Shown here one piece after another: positions 16,640-24,828 of a stretch of 64,000 nt of DNA. The DNA is from Kiritimatiellia bacterium (GTDB lineage Bacteria; Verrucomicrobiota; Kiritimatiellia; RFP12; DVOR01), in assembly GCA_017558005.1 (NCBI GenBank), contig JAFYWN010000006.1:1-64000 (forward strand), read 5' to 3'. Position numbers and translations under genes: made by a program. The notes beneath the pieces were generated by a model. That model saw nothing but the letters and a program-made list of their open reading frames with translations. It did no database searches and was not told the origin of the DNA. Every line of letters begins with the position of its first letter. Position 1 is the first letter of the stretch.

Positions 16640-17656
16640 ATGCATATTCTCGTAACCGGTGGCGCAGGTTATATCGGCACCCACACTGTCATTCAGCTCC
16701 AGGAAGCTGGCTATGACGTGACCATCGTGGATAACCTTTACAACTCCCAGGAAGAAGCCGTTCGCCGTGGCGCAGAGCTCGCCGGCAAGACGCCGAACTT
16801 CTACAAGGTCGACTTGCTTGACTACGCAGGCCTGGAAGAAGTCTTCAAAAAGGCTCACTATGATGCAGTGATCCACTTCGCAGGTCTCAAGGCTGTCGGT
16901 GAATCCGTTGCAAAGCCCCTCTTCTACTATGACAACAACATGACCGGCACCTTCAATCTGCTCCGCCTCATGAAGCAGTATGATTGCCGTAACATCGTCT
17001 TCTCCTCTTCTGCTACCGTTTATGGTATGCCTGAAAAGGTGCCGTTGGATGAAAGCTGCTCCACGGGCGCACTCAATCCTTATGGCGCGACCAAGCTCTT
17101 CCTCGAACGCGTCATCTCCGACGTCAAGGCCGCAGAACCCGACTTGGGCGTGGTGCTCTTGCGCTACTTCAACCCCGTCGGCGCTCACCCGTCTGGTCGC
17201 ATCGGTGAAAACCCCAATGGCATCCCCAACAACCTCATGCCTTACATCGCTCAGGTCGCCGTGGGTCGTCTGCCCAAGGTGCGCGTCTTCGGCGATGACT
17301 ATCCCACCAAGGATGGCACCGGCGTGCGCGACTACATCCACGTGGACGACCTCGCACGTGGTCACCTCGCCGCACTGAAGAAGTTGGAACAGACCCCCGG
17401 TGAAATCTACACCGTCAATCTCGGCACCGGCACAGGCTACTCTGTGCTCGACATGATCAAGGCCTTCTCCAAGGCATGCGGTAAGGAAATCCCCTACGAA
17501 ATCGCACCGCGCCGCCCTGGTGATGCTCCTGAATGCTACGCAGATCCTTCCTACGCGAAGGAACTCCTCGGTTGGGAAGCCACCCGCACGCTCGATGATA
17601 TGTGCGCCTCCTCTTGGAAGTGGCAGTCCATGAACCCCAATGGCTACGACGCCTAA
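16640..17656 (+). CDS. galE: UDP-glucose 4-epimerase
   Basis: A short-chain dehydrogenase-type epimerase of 338 residues that interconverts UDP-glucose and UDP-galactose. The start at 16640 is set by GAAAGGA upstream and the Rossmann opening HILVTGGAGYIGTH. The catalytic Ser lies in SSSATVYG near 124-131 and the YxxxK in NPYGATK near 150. The UDP-sugar-binding region VFGDDYPTKDGTGVRDYIHV follows. The length equals the bacterial GalE norm (about 338). It follows the kinase closely and ends at its own terminator. It supplies UDP-galactose for the envelope glycans implied by the nearby glycosyltransferases. Confidence 0.95.
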   Translation: MHILVTGGAGYIGTHTVIQLQEAGYDVTIVDNLYNSQEEAVRRGAELAGKTPNFYKVDLLDYAGLEEVFKKAHYDAVIHFAGLKAVGESVAKPLFYYDNNMTGTFNLLRLMKQYDCRNIVFSSSATVYGMPEKVPLDESCSTGALNPYGATKLFLERVISDVKAAEPDLGVVLLRYFNPVGAHPSGRIGENPNGIPNNLMPYIAQVAVGRLPKVRVFGDDYPTKDGTGVRDYIHVDDLARGHLAALKKLEQTPGEIYTVNLGTGTGYSVLDMIKAFSKACGKEIPYEIAPRRPGDAPECYADPSYAKELLGWEATRTLDDMCASSWKWQSMNPNGYDA

Positions 17657-17679
17657 TCGGTGTAAGCCAACCTCACTCA

Positions 17680-17713
17680 ATCGGGCGAACGGAAATTCCG
17701 TTCGCCCGATTTG
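17680..17713 (+). terminator. Terminator after galE
   Basis: A perfect palindrome of 15-bp arms, ATCGGGCGAACGGAA and its complement (17680-17710), followed by TTTGTTG. The arms share ATCGGGCGAAC with the terminator of the next gene (19676-19705). Confidence 0.85.
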
Positions 17714-17743
17714 TTGTATCTACCTCGCCATGGGCTATTTCAT

Positions 17744-17772
17744 TTGTAATTATTCGTCAAGCATGCTATCCT
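17744..17772 (+). promoter_or_regulatory. Promoter of the GH20 gene
   Basis: TTGTAA at 17744-17749, a 17-bp spacer, then TATCCT at 17767-17772 with TGC before it (extended -10). The same TGNTATCCT form is found before hrpA (35974-35982). Confidence 0.6.
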
Positions 17773-17806
17773 ATTAAGGAACACTTAGCAAACGAGGAAT
17801 TGCCCC

Positions 17807-19654
17807 ATGTTCAAACAAACCTGCTTCGCCCTGATGGCCACCTTTGCCACCTTCGCCCTCGCCGCCAAACCTGAAGTCATCCCCGACCTTCGCCAATGGA
17901 CTGACGCGCCTGAGACCTATCAGCTTCCGAAGCACCCTCGCCTAATCCTCGATTTAAACAACCCCCAATTGCGCACACACGCCGAAGTCTTCGCGAAAGA
18001 AATCCAGGCCACCTGCGTTGCCGCTACCACAGCCCCCAAACCTGGCGACATCACCCTCAAAGTGCAGCCAGGCTCCGTAGAAAATCCTGAAGGCTACACG
18101 CTTGAAGTCACCCCGCAGGGCATCACCATCACCGCCCCCACCCCGCTTGGTGCCTTCTGGGGCACCCGCACCCTCCTGCAAGTCTTTGACACCCAGGCCA
18201 AAACCTTCCCCTGCGGCAAGGCGGTTGACTGGCCGCAATACAAAGTGCGCGGCTTTATGTTTGACTGCGGTCGCAAACCCTTTGCCCTCTCCACCATTGA
18301 GACCTTAGTCAAACTCTGCTCCTACTACAAGCTCAATGACCTCCAGCTCCACCTCACCGACAACTACATCTGGTTGCACAACTACCCTGGTGTCAAGTCT
18401 GCCGCCGATGTGCTCGCCATTGAACCCTCCGCTGGCGCCTTCCGTTTGGAATCGGCCATCCCAGGTCTCACCGCAAAGGACGGCGCCTTCTCCAAGGCAG
18501 AATTCAAAGGCGTGATGGAAAAAGCCGCCGCAATGGGCGTGCAAATCGTTCCTGAAATTGATGTGCCCGGACACGCCCTCGCCATGGTACGCGTCCGCCC
18601 TGACCTAATGTACAAAGGCTCCGTAGGCAATAAGCACGACTGCGAACGCGCCGCCATGCTCGACCTCACCAACCCCGAGACCTTCCCCTTCGTGGCCAAA
18701 ATCTTTGATGAATACATTGACGAAGATATCTTCACTGGCGACGTCATCCACATCGGCACCGACGAATACTACGGCAATGCCGAAGAATATCGCGCCTTCA
18801 CCGACCAACTCCTCAAGCACATCATTGCCAAAGAAAAAACCCCTCGCTTCTGGGGCTCCCTCCGCGCAAAGAAAGGCAACACCCCAGTCATTGCCAAGGG
18901 CACCCAAATGCACATCTGGTCCCTCGACTGGCAAGACCCACGCGTAGCCCTGAAAGACGGCTATGACATCATCAACATCCTCGATGTCCACTCCTACGTC
19001 GTCCCCAATGGCACGGGAAATGTGGGTGCCTACGGCGATGACCTCAATATGAAGCCCTACTACGAAACGTGGCACCCCGGCACCTTCAAGCGTCGCAATA
19101 CCGACTGGAGCGTTGACCCCAATCACCCCCAACTACTCGGCGCCGCTTGGGCCGTCTGGAATGACAATGCCTTCATGACCGACCCCGGGCTCTGCGGTCG
19201 CGACCTCCTCCCCATGATCCACAAAAACTGCGCCGTCGTCGCCCAGAAGACCTGGTCCCCCACCAATGATCGCCCCTACGAAGCCTTCCTTGAAGACCTC
19301 CGCGCCCATGCGCCCCAGCTCGGCACCACACCCCCCGCCGCATGGAAGCGCACCTTCACCGTGACCGCAGGAGATGCCCCCCAGTGCCTCGCCCAATCCG
19401 ACGAACTCGCTCTCTACGCCATTACCCCGCACGATGGCAAAGTTGGCTTCTGGCGCGAAGAAGCCTACTACAGCTTTGATGTCACCCTTGAAAAAGGTAA
19501 GCGCTACGAACTCACCTTCGCCAGCCAAGACCGCAAAGCCACTGTGACCGTTCGGGCCCTGGATGACGCCACCGCCACCACCTATGACAAACCCCAGCGC
19601 CAGTACTACCCCAATACCTGCCGCTACTACACCCTCCCCGTCATCGCAGACTAA
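17807..19654 (+). CDS. Secreted GH20 beta-N-acetylhexosaminidase
   Basis: A protein of 615 residues with a signal peptide (about 1-20, ending ALAAK). Residues about 30-140 are the GH20b domain, followed by the GH20 barrel: GRKPFALSTIETLV, the strand LNDLQLHLTDN, PEIDVPGHA, and the catalytic Asp-Glu pair in HIGTDEYYG near 320. The usual GGDE is changed to GTDE, but the acid pair is kept. A C-terminal region of about 100 residues looks like a beta-sandwich. The enzyme should remove terminal GlcNAc or GalNAc from glycans such as mucin, chitin or peptidoglycan fragments, outside the cytoplasm. It has its own promoter and terminator. A weak GAGGA lies 10 nt before the ATG. Confidence 0.9.
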   Translation: MFKQTCFALMATFATFALAAKPEVIPDLRQWTDAPETYQLPKHPRLILDLNNPQLRTHAEVFAKEIQATCVAATTAPKPGDITLKVQPGSVENPEGYTLEVTPQGITITAPTPLGAFWGTRTLLQVFDTQAKTFPCGKAVDWPQYKVRGFMFDCGRKPFALSTIETLVKLCSYYKLNDLQLHLTDNYIWLHNYPGVKSAADVLAIEPSAGAFRLESAIPGLTAKDGAFSKAEFKGVMEKAAAMGVQIVPEIDVPGHALAMVRVRPDLMYKGSVGNKHDCERAAMLDLTNPETFPFVAKIFDEYIDEDIFTGDVIHIGTDEYYGNAEEYRAFTDQLLKHIIAKEKTPRFWGSLRAKKGNTPVIAKGTQMHIWSLDWQDPRVALKDGYDIINILDVHSYVVPNGTGNVGAYGDDLNMKPYYETWHPGTFKRRNTDWSVDPNHPQLLGAAWAVWNDNAFMTDPGLCGRDLLPMIHKNCAVVAQKTWSPTNDRPYEAFLEDLRAHAPQLGTTPPAAWKRTFTVTAGDAPQCLAQSDELALYAITPHDGKVGFWREEAYYSFDVTLEKGKRYELTFASQDRKATVTVRALDDATATTYDKPQRQYYPNTCRYYTLPVIAD

Positions 19655-19675
19655 TCCCCCTTCACAAAAAAACAT

Positions 19676-19709
19676 AATCGGGCGAACCTCACCGTTCGCC
19701 CGATTTTAT
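19676..19709 (+). terminator. Terminator after the GH20 gene
   Basis: AATCGGGCGAAC (19676-19687), loop CTCACC, GTTCGCCCGATT (19694-19705), then TTATT. The arms are nearly the same as in the galE terminator. Confidence 0.88.
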
Positions 19710-19950
19710 TTCCCCCCACCTCAAAAACTACAGAAAGAAACGCCCTCTCATCATCCCCTCAAAAAATCCCAAAGCACACCGCCCCCAAGTAAACATAGCG
19801 AACGTCCCCTCGAACACCGACCCCGAACACCGAACTCAGCCACCCCCGCACAGAAACTTAAGCGTATAGACTCAACGCACACTTTTAGCTTTAGAGAATC
19901 CACACTTCTTCCCAATTACCACCTCATGTGAGACAAAATAACTAAGCAAT

Positions 19951-20069
19951 AAGGGCGGTTTTCAATCTCAGTTTGTTACAAACTTAAATCCAGTTTGTTA
20001 CAAACTCAAATCCAGTTTGTTACAAACTCAATCTCGGTTTGTTACAAACTCAAAGCTGATTTCGCCCTT
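19951..20069. repeat. Four-copy 22-bp-period palindrome array
   Basis: AGTTTGT-T-ACAAACT is repeated at 19970-19984, 19992-20006, 20014-20028 and 20036-20050 (the last with G for the first A). The period is exactly 22 bp, about two helical turns, so all copies face the same side of the helix. The array sits between AAGGGCG (19951-19957) and its inverted copy CGCCCTT (20063-20069). It resembles an operator or iteron array for a dimeric DNA-binding protein. Spacers are only 7 bp, so it is not a CRISPR. It lies at the left edge of the AT-rich island. Confidence 0.8.
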
Positions 20070-20125
20070 TTTCCTAACCAAAGCTATGCGAAAGTAAAGG
20101 AAGAACTCCCTATGTATTGAATTTT

Positions 20126-20190
20126 AACCACGAATTTCACGAATTTACACGAATTTTTAGAGTCCACGGAATGACACAGAATGACACAGA
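20126..20190. repeat. ACGAATTTCACGAATT-type short repeats
   Basis: Three units related to CACGAATTT lie at 20129-20157, then GAATGACACA occurs twice in tandem (about 20169-20190). Sequences of this look are common intergenic repeats in many bacterial groups. There is no coding signal. Confidence 0.55.
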
Positions 20191-20202
20191 AAAAGGTCTG
20201 CA

Positions 20203-20343
20203 TGTGTAAAGGACTGCAGGTGGTTTTCCGCCAGCCACGCCATGCGGGCAGCAGCTAATCGCGGCGCGATGGCGCTTTCAGCGCCCCACGATTACTGCTC
20301 GCCCTTGAAAACCGTGCATGTGAAGGACTGCATGTATTTTCCG
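20203..20343. repeat. Direct repeats flanking a bulged hairpin
   Basis: GCATGTGTAAAGGACTGCA (from 20203) and GCATGTGAAGGACTGCATG (from 20315) are near-identical, each followed within a few bases by TTTTCCGC. Between them GGGCAGCAG pairs with CTGCTCGCCC, TAATCG with CGATTA, and GGCGCT-TTC-AGCGCC forms the tip (20246-20304). A third related word, GCTTATGCAAAGGACAGTATG, lies at 20534. It may be a mobile non-coding element or a structured transcript. Confidence 0.6.
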
Positions 20344-20360
20344 CAAGGTCGCTAATCTTA

Positions 20361-20458
20361 CAAATCCGCTCAACTCGGCGCTATGAAAACCTTGCTACGC
20401 AAGCTTTTTCCCAGCACTTTGTGCTCGGGCGCATATATTCCCGAGTATGACGGATTTG
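20361..20458. other. Multi-helix structured element
   Basis: CAAATCCG (20361-20368) pairs with CGGATTTG (20451-20458), and ACTCGG (20373-20378) with CCGAGT (20441-20446), across a symmetric 4x4 internal loop. Inside lie two perfect hairpins, CTTGC-TAC-GCAAG (20391-20403) and AGCAC-TTT-GTGCT (20413-20425). The result is a closed multi-branch fold of 98 nt, about 270 bp before the GTPase operon. It could be an unrecognised ncRNA, an operon leader element, or a folded recombination site. No reverse transcriptase or integrase is near. Confidence 0.6.
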
Positions 20459-20727
20459 CGCTACGCGAACCGTACATAGGGCGGCGTCTCTTTATCCCTT
20501 AGATCTCTTTGTCTTTGCCGCCCTCTAAGGACTGCTTATGCAAAGGACAGTATGTGGGATTAAACACTGCAGTAAGCGCACGGGACACGCAACTATTTTC
20601 ATTGCATAAACCTCCACTTCGTGATACTATTGTAGTGTTCTTTGAGCACGCCTCAGAGAAGTTCCATACTGGATTTCGAATCCCGTCTATATCGCATCAA
20701 GGGAAACCACAAAGGAGGCGATTTTTT

Positions 20728-21249
20728 ATGCTTTCAGTGCAACAACTTACCACCATCCTCCACGCAACTCTGCAAAAGCTGTGGAAAACACCTTCGTTTT
20801 TAGGGAGCATTTTCATAAAGCCTAATTTCATCCAAGAGGATTATAAAATCTATGCTGCTCTGATGCAAGACATTGACCAACCATATATTTGGTCTACCAA
20901 ACACAGCCGAGGGTTTTATTCGATTCAGAATGGTCAAAAAAATATCTATGTAAAAATTCGCAAAATTGACAACAATTTTCTAAAAACATACAATGCACCA
21001 AATTCAGGGCGGCTTCCCATTAACCGAGACACACCGTCTCTTGTAATAAGCGAACATTATCGTTCATACTTAAACCTTAAAACAAACGATGTTTCTACAC
21101 TTACGATTAAGCCTATTGGGTGGATTAAATATCTTGGCCCCGCACGCTATGTCCCCGATCCATTTTTGAAAATGAGTATTTATTTGGGGCTACTTAGCCT
21201 TCTCTTAGGAATAGTAAGTATTGTTTTAGGCATTATAAGCCTTTCCTAA
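20728..21249 (+). CDS. Island protein 1: hypothetical, C-terminal membrane anchor
   Basis: A protein of 173 residues. The start at 20728 is set by AAAGGAGG 8 nt upstream; the longer upstream frame covers repeat DNA. Residues 1-145 are soluble and not recognised; the part SGRLPINRDTPSLVISEH followed by YRSYLNLKTND looks beta-rich. The last about 25 residues (LGLLSLLLGIVSIVLGIISLS) are one tail-anchor helix. It is first in a four-gene set with strongly AT-rich codon use, unlike the flanking genes, suggesting transfer as a unit. It probably presents a cytoplasmic domain at the membrane next to the GTPase. Confidence 0.7.
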   Translation: MLSVQQLTTILHATLQKLWKTPSFLGSIFIKPNFIQEDYKIYAALMQDIDQPYIWSTKHSRGFYSIQNGQKNIYVKIRKIDNNFLKTYNAPNSGRLPINRDTPSLVISEHYRSYLNLKTNDVSTLTIKPIGWIKYLGPARYVPDPFLKMSIYLGLLSLLLGIVSIVLGIISLS

Positions 21250-21286
21250 CCTAATGTTTTTATAATGTTTTTACATAGGTATAATT

Positions 21287-22033
21287 ATGTTATTTCCCGA
21301 TGGCACTTCATCTAGCCCTCTTCCTTTGACTCGAAAAGAATTGTATTATCTCGGTAAGTTTTGTGAATATGGGAAAGTAGAAAACAGTACAGAAAAAGAG
21401 TTTTTTGAAACTTGGGCGGAGCAACGTTCGTGTGATTGGGATATCTTTGTAGAAAGAAATTTTGGAATACGTACGGCCATATACTTTAGGAATTCTTCGA
21501 AAACACATCTCGTTGAAGAATTCCAAATCAGGCTTTCAAAACCTTCGCTTGAAAATGCATTATATTTTTACCGCGGAGCTGGCAGATGTCAACTCCCTTC
21601 AATATGGCTTAATGTAAAAACAGACTTTACAACTGCTGCAGACTACTTGATTACGAATAGACCGCCTGGATTAGTAAACGACTGGGAGAAGGATACGCCG
21701 ATTCTTTCTGCAACATTTAAACTTGCAGAATTTTATAGTTTAGGATTAGGGTGTAAAAAAAATGAAAAACTTGGACAAGCATACTTTCAAGTTTGGTTAT
21801 CAATGGTAAAAGAATGTGTTGACTCGGGAGATTTAACCGCAAGACAGGATTTATTTAAATATTATTACGCTAGCCCAAAAGAAAATTTAAATGCGATAAC
21901 TGATTTTGCGACAAAGGGCGATCAAGATATGATTCGACTGTTAGTAAAAACGTATCATGAAATGGGGGAGATTCGTCTTCGTGACTATTGGTCAAGCCGT
22001 ATGATTGGCCCCTATTACGACCCATGTCGATAA
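21287..22033 (+). CDS. Island protein 2: hypothetical with Sel1/TPR-like helices
   Basis: A soluble protein of 248 residues with no signal peptide or membrane span. The N-terminal 120 residues are not recognised. The C-terminal half is helical with Sel1-like features: AEFYSLGLGCKKNEKLGQAYF near 158-178, DLFKYYYA near 200, and another helix pair after it. Such repeats usually act as protein-binding scaffolds. Its stop overlaps the start of protein 3 by 10 bp, so expression is coupled. The ATG at 21287 has only a weak ribosome site (ATAGGT). The AT-rich codon use matches its island neighbours. Confidence 0.7.
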   Translation: MLFPDGTSSSPLPLTRKELYYLGKFCEYGKVENSTEKEFFETWAEQRSCDWDIFVERNFGIRTAIYFRNSSKTHLVEEFQIRLSKPSLENALYFYRGAGRCQLPSIWLNVKTDFTTAADYLITNRPPGLVNDWEKDTPILSATFKLAEFYSLGLGCKKNEKLGQAYFQVWLSMVKECVDSGDLTARQDLFKYYYASPKENLNAITDFATKGDQDMIRLLVKTYHEMGEIRLRDYWSSRMIGPYYDPCR

Positions 22034-22956
22034 ATCTTCACATCAATAAGGCTTACGCTGTGGAAACAAAACTTTATATTTTTTCTGCTAAAGATGGCAT
22101 GCAGTGGTTGTCAGGGCCTAAGAGTGAAGCCTCGCGCCTAACGTTTATTAGGCAGAAAATTGGAAGATTAGTAGACTTCAATGCAGGTGAACGTTCATAT
22201 CGTGGCATTCTGATATATGAGAAGATGGCATACATTTATGCCTGTTTTTTAGCACCACGTTTTGATTTTAGGGGACGTGATGCAACCTACTTCATTTTTA
22301 CAGAGATTGAAACATCATTTTTGACCAATCTCAACGTAAAAGCATTATTACAATCTAAAATATTTACCCAACCATTAACCGCATTTCAAGAAGACCTCTC
22401 ACTCTCCTTGTCAACCTACATCATTGAAGAAGATACAATTCTCGATTCTGAAGACGCTTTTTCAAATATCGCAAAATGGATAGCACAAGTCACGCCTCTC
22501 ACAGGCATTCGCCTTCATCAAGAGGAGGGTAAGAGTGTAACGATTAATAATGAGGCGACATTTGATTTTCAAAATACCGTAACCACGCAAAATATTGCCT
22601 CGTGGAATAGTTCAGCCTCTTCATTGCAAGCGAACTTGCACGCAATTGAACAAACTCAATACCTATCGAGTCAACAAACAATACCATTTGCAACTTGGAA
22701 TTCCCCAAAACATTCCACGACTTCTCCTTCAATTAAGAAAATCAACAGAAATGATAGTATCCTATGGCGTTATGCTAAATACGCGTTGGTTCTTCTACTA
22801 CTTCTAATCGCATTTTACATCATCTATCATACCACAACATCTTCTGGCTCCACTCTGCCTGAGGTGCGTGCAAATGAAATTTCAGTTAATGAGAACTCTA
22901 TTGAAGACAATATACATTCATCCAACGATAAGGAAGAAAGTGTAACCCATGAGTAA
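22024..22956 (+). CDS. Island protein 3: putative GTPase-associated membrane protein
   Basis: A protein of 310 residues. I chose ATG 22024, overlapping the previous gene by 10 bp; an in-frame start at 21988 is possible. The N-terminal 130 residues include YACFLAPRFDFRGRDATYF, similar in pattern to the D..GR....F segment of bacterial GTPase-associated proteins (GAP1 type); this is a visual likeness only. A Ser/Thr/Gln/Asn-rich linker (about 170-250) leads to one membrane helix (YALVLLLLLIAFYIIY, about 256-272) and an acidic outer tail. The stop overlaps the GTPase start by 8 bp, which implies that the two act together. Confidence 0.7.
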   Translation: MSINLHINKAYAVETKLYIFSAKDGMQWLSGPKSEASRLTFIRQKIGRLVDFNAGERSYRGILIYEKMAYIYACFLAPRFDFRGRDATYFIFTEIETSFLTNLNVKALLQSKIFTQPLTAFQEDLSLSLSTYIIEEDTILDSEDAFSNIAKWIAQVTPLTGIRLHQEEGKSVTINNEATFDFQNTVTTQNIASWNSSASSLQANLHAIEQTQYLSSQQTIPFATWNSPKHSTTSPSIKKINRNDSILWRYAKYALVLLLLLIAFYIIYHTTTSSGSTLPEVRANEISVNENSIEDNIHSSNDKEESVTHE

Positions 22957-24823
22957 AATTCTCTTTTTAGGCCATGAAGGGTCTGGTAAAACAGTATTGA
23001 TGGGCATCTTAAGTTGTTATTTTGAGACAGCTGGGGATGGAAAGTGGAGCCTAAATCCAAAAAATCAAGATGCATTCACTTTTATGGAATTCGTCCCTGC
23101 CGCACTCGCAGCTGGGAAATGGCCTGCACAAACAACATTGGACGGCATTCGTCGTTTTGAGTGGGATATTGAATATGATGGCAAAACATATTCAAAAATA
23201 GAAATGGTAGATTATCCAGGAGAAGCCTTTCGTGCACTCTTTGACCAATCCAAACTAACCGACATTCTTAACAACCTTCGTCCTGATTGTACAATTCTTT
23301 CAGAACTCATTCGTTCTGCTGAAAATATCTTCCTTGTTATTAACCCAAGCGACATTTTAAGAAATGAGGGCGGTGTTAAACGGACTGAAACTATTTGGCA
23401 ACTCTGTGAAGCTGTTGATTATCTCAAAACACTTCCTAAAAAACCTAAATTCACACTTGTTTTGACACAAATGGATCGCTATTGCGATTCTGTAGAAACG
23501 CTAAATGCAAAACAGATACTCTTGAATGCAAATGCGTTATTCGTAAAACGAGGCTTTGAGTCTCTAGATATTATTGGCATATCGGCTATTGGGAAAACGG
23601 TCAAGAATCGCTACGGCGATGACATTCCTGACATGAAAAATAGCCATCCGATTAACTTATCTGATCTCATTCTACGTATTTTAGTAGACTCGCCTGTTAC
23701 ACTTGAAATTCGCAACCTTCACGAACTCATAACATCGGCAACGCAAAATCTTAATCGTCATTGTTTAACATTAGATCACTGTACAAGTTTAACTACTACA
23801 CTGAATCGCCTCATTGTACAAATTCATCAATCTTACAAAAAATATGGTTATCTTTTAGGTGAAAAACTTCACTCTGAATGCGCTTCCATACTTGCGCAAT
23901 GTAAAGATGCCATTATTCATCTCAATCAACGTGCGAAAGATATTCGCATCCAAGCCGAACTAGAACGTAAACGAAAAGAAGCCGAAGCTCTTATCGATAC
24001 GCTTAAAACTGATATCGCGAATATCATCGTACTACTTGTTGATGCCTCAATTGCTTCTCTGCAAACATCCTCAGAAGTTAATGAGAGAATTTCTAAACTT
24101 GAAACATTAAAGTCATCAATTAAGACAACTCGTTTAAATCATCCCATTGTTATTGGAGAATCACTTGTTAAGCAATGTGACTATAATCTAAAAAAGTGTG
24201 ATACCACAATCGCACAATTGAAGAAAAAAGCTAAACAACTATTCGCAGAAGAAGATTTGTCCCGCAAACAAAAAGAAGAAGAAACAAAACGTAAACTTCA
24301 AATTAAAATTGAACAAGCCACAAAACAATTAAAAGCACAGCTCAAAATTATCAATGCAAAAGATAATCTCACCTACGAAACTCTTTGTAAATGGTTTGCC
24401 GCTATTCGGTCAAGCTGTCAATTTCTCGTTCAACACACTTCAACACAAACGGCCGCACACGATTTAATCAAAATAAGTAACTTACTTTGCCAATACGAAA
24501 AAGATCCATCCAACACGAGATCATTCACGAAATCATTATTGTTACAATTTGAAACGAAATATCCATTTGTAACAAAAGCAAAACTAGCTATAGACCAAAA
24601 ACGACAATATGCAATTAGGGAAAAGAGACAACAAGCAATTAGAGAAGCTGGCAAGAATAGTCTATTTGTTGCAATCTTTTCATTTTTTATATTCTTCCTA
24701 TTTCTTTATTTCTCCGATTCTCATGGTTTCTCCTTATTAAAATTCGCTATTTGTATCATTCTTTCTGGGATAGTGGCTATTGTTTCCTTCTTCGGCTTCT
24801 TATCATCATCGATTCAAGCATGA
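22949..24823 (+). CDS. Island protein 4: membrane-anchored P-loop GTPase
   Basis: A protein of 624 residues. Residues 1-245 are a TRAFAC-like GTPase: G1 GHEGSGKT at 8-15, likely G2 Thr near 62, G3 DYPGE at 88-92, G4 TQMD at 173-176 (a variant of NKxD) and G5 SAI at 212-214. Residues about 270-560 are long helices with heptad-like Lys/Glu/Leu runs, probably coiled coil. Two hydrophobic helices close the protein (about 572-590 and 598-620). This architecture recalls the GTPases of multi-gene bacterial conflict systems. It is the largest and best-defined member of the operon. Whether it is a defence, signalling or membrane-remodelling device cannot be told from the sequence. Confidence 0.85.
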   Translation: MSKILFLGHEGSGKTVLMGILSCYFETAGDGKWSLNPKNQDAFTFMEFVPAALAAGKWPAQTTLDGIRRFEWDIEYDGKTYSKIEMVDYPGEAFRALFDQSKLTDILNNLRPDCTILSELIRSAENIFLVINPSDILRNEGGVKRTETIWQLCEAVDYLKTLPKKPKFTLVLTQMDRYCDSVETLNAKQILLNANALFVKRGFESLDIIGISAIGKTVKNRYGDDIPDMKNSHPINLSDLILRILVDSPVTLEIRNLHELITSATQNLNRHCLTLDHCTSLTTTLNRLIVQIHQSYKKYGYLLGEKLHSECASILAQCKDAIIHLNQRAKDIRIQAELERKRKEAEALIDTLKTDIANIIVLLVDASIASLQTSSEVNERISKLETLKSSIKTTRLNHPIVIGESLVKQCDYNLKKCDTTIAQLKKKAKQLFAEEDLSRKQKEEETKRKLQIKIEQATKQLKAQLKIINAKDNLTYETLCKWFAAIRSSCQFLVQHTSTQTAAHDLIKISNLLCQYEKDPSNTRSFTKSLLLQFETKYPFVTKAKLAIDQKRQYAIREKRQQAIREAGKNSLFVAIFSFFIFFLFLYFSDSHGFSLLKFAICIILSGIVAIVSFFGFLSSSIQA

Positions 24824-24828
24824 CATAA

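Noticed and set aside
16550-17680. Antisense open frame of 376 codons over galE
   Set aside because: Shadow of galE caused by codon bias; no family features.
19970-20050. Possible CRISPR array
   Set aside because: Only four units with 7-bp non-variable spacers and self-palindromic repeats; no cas genes in the window.
20361-20458. Retron-type ncRNA or integron attC site
   Set aside because: No reverse transcriptase or integrase gene lies near and the attC core motifs are missing; kept only as an unassigned structured element.
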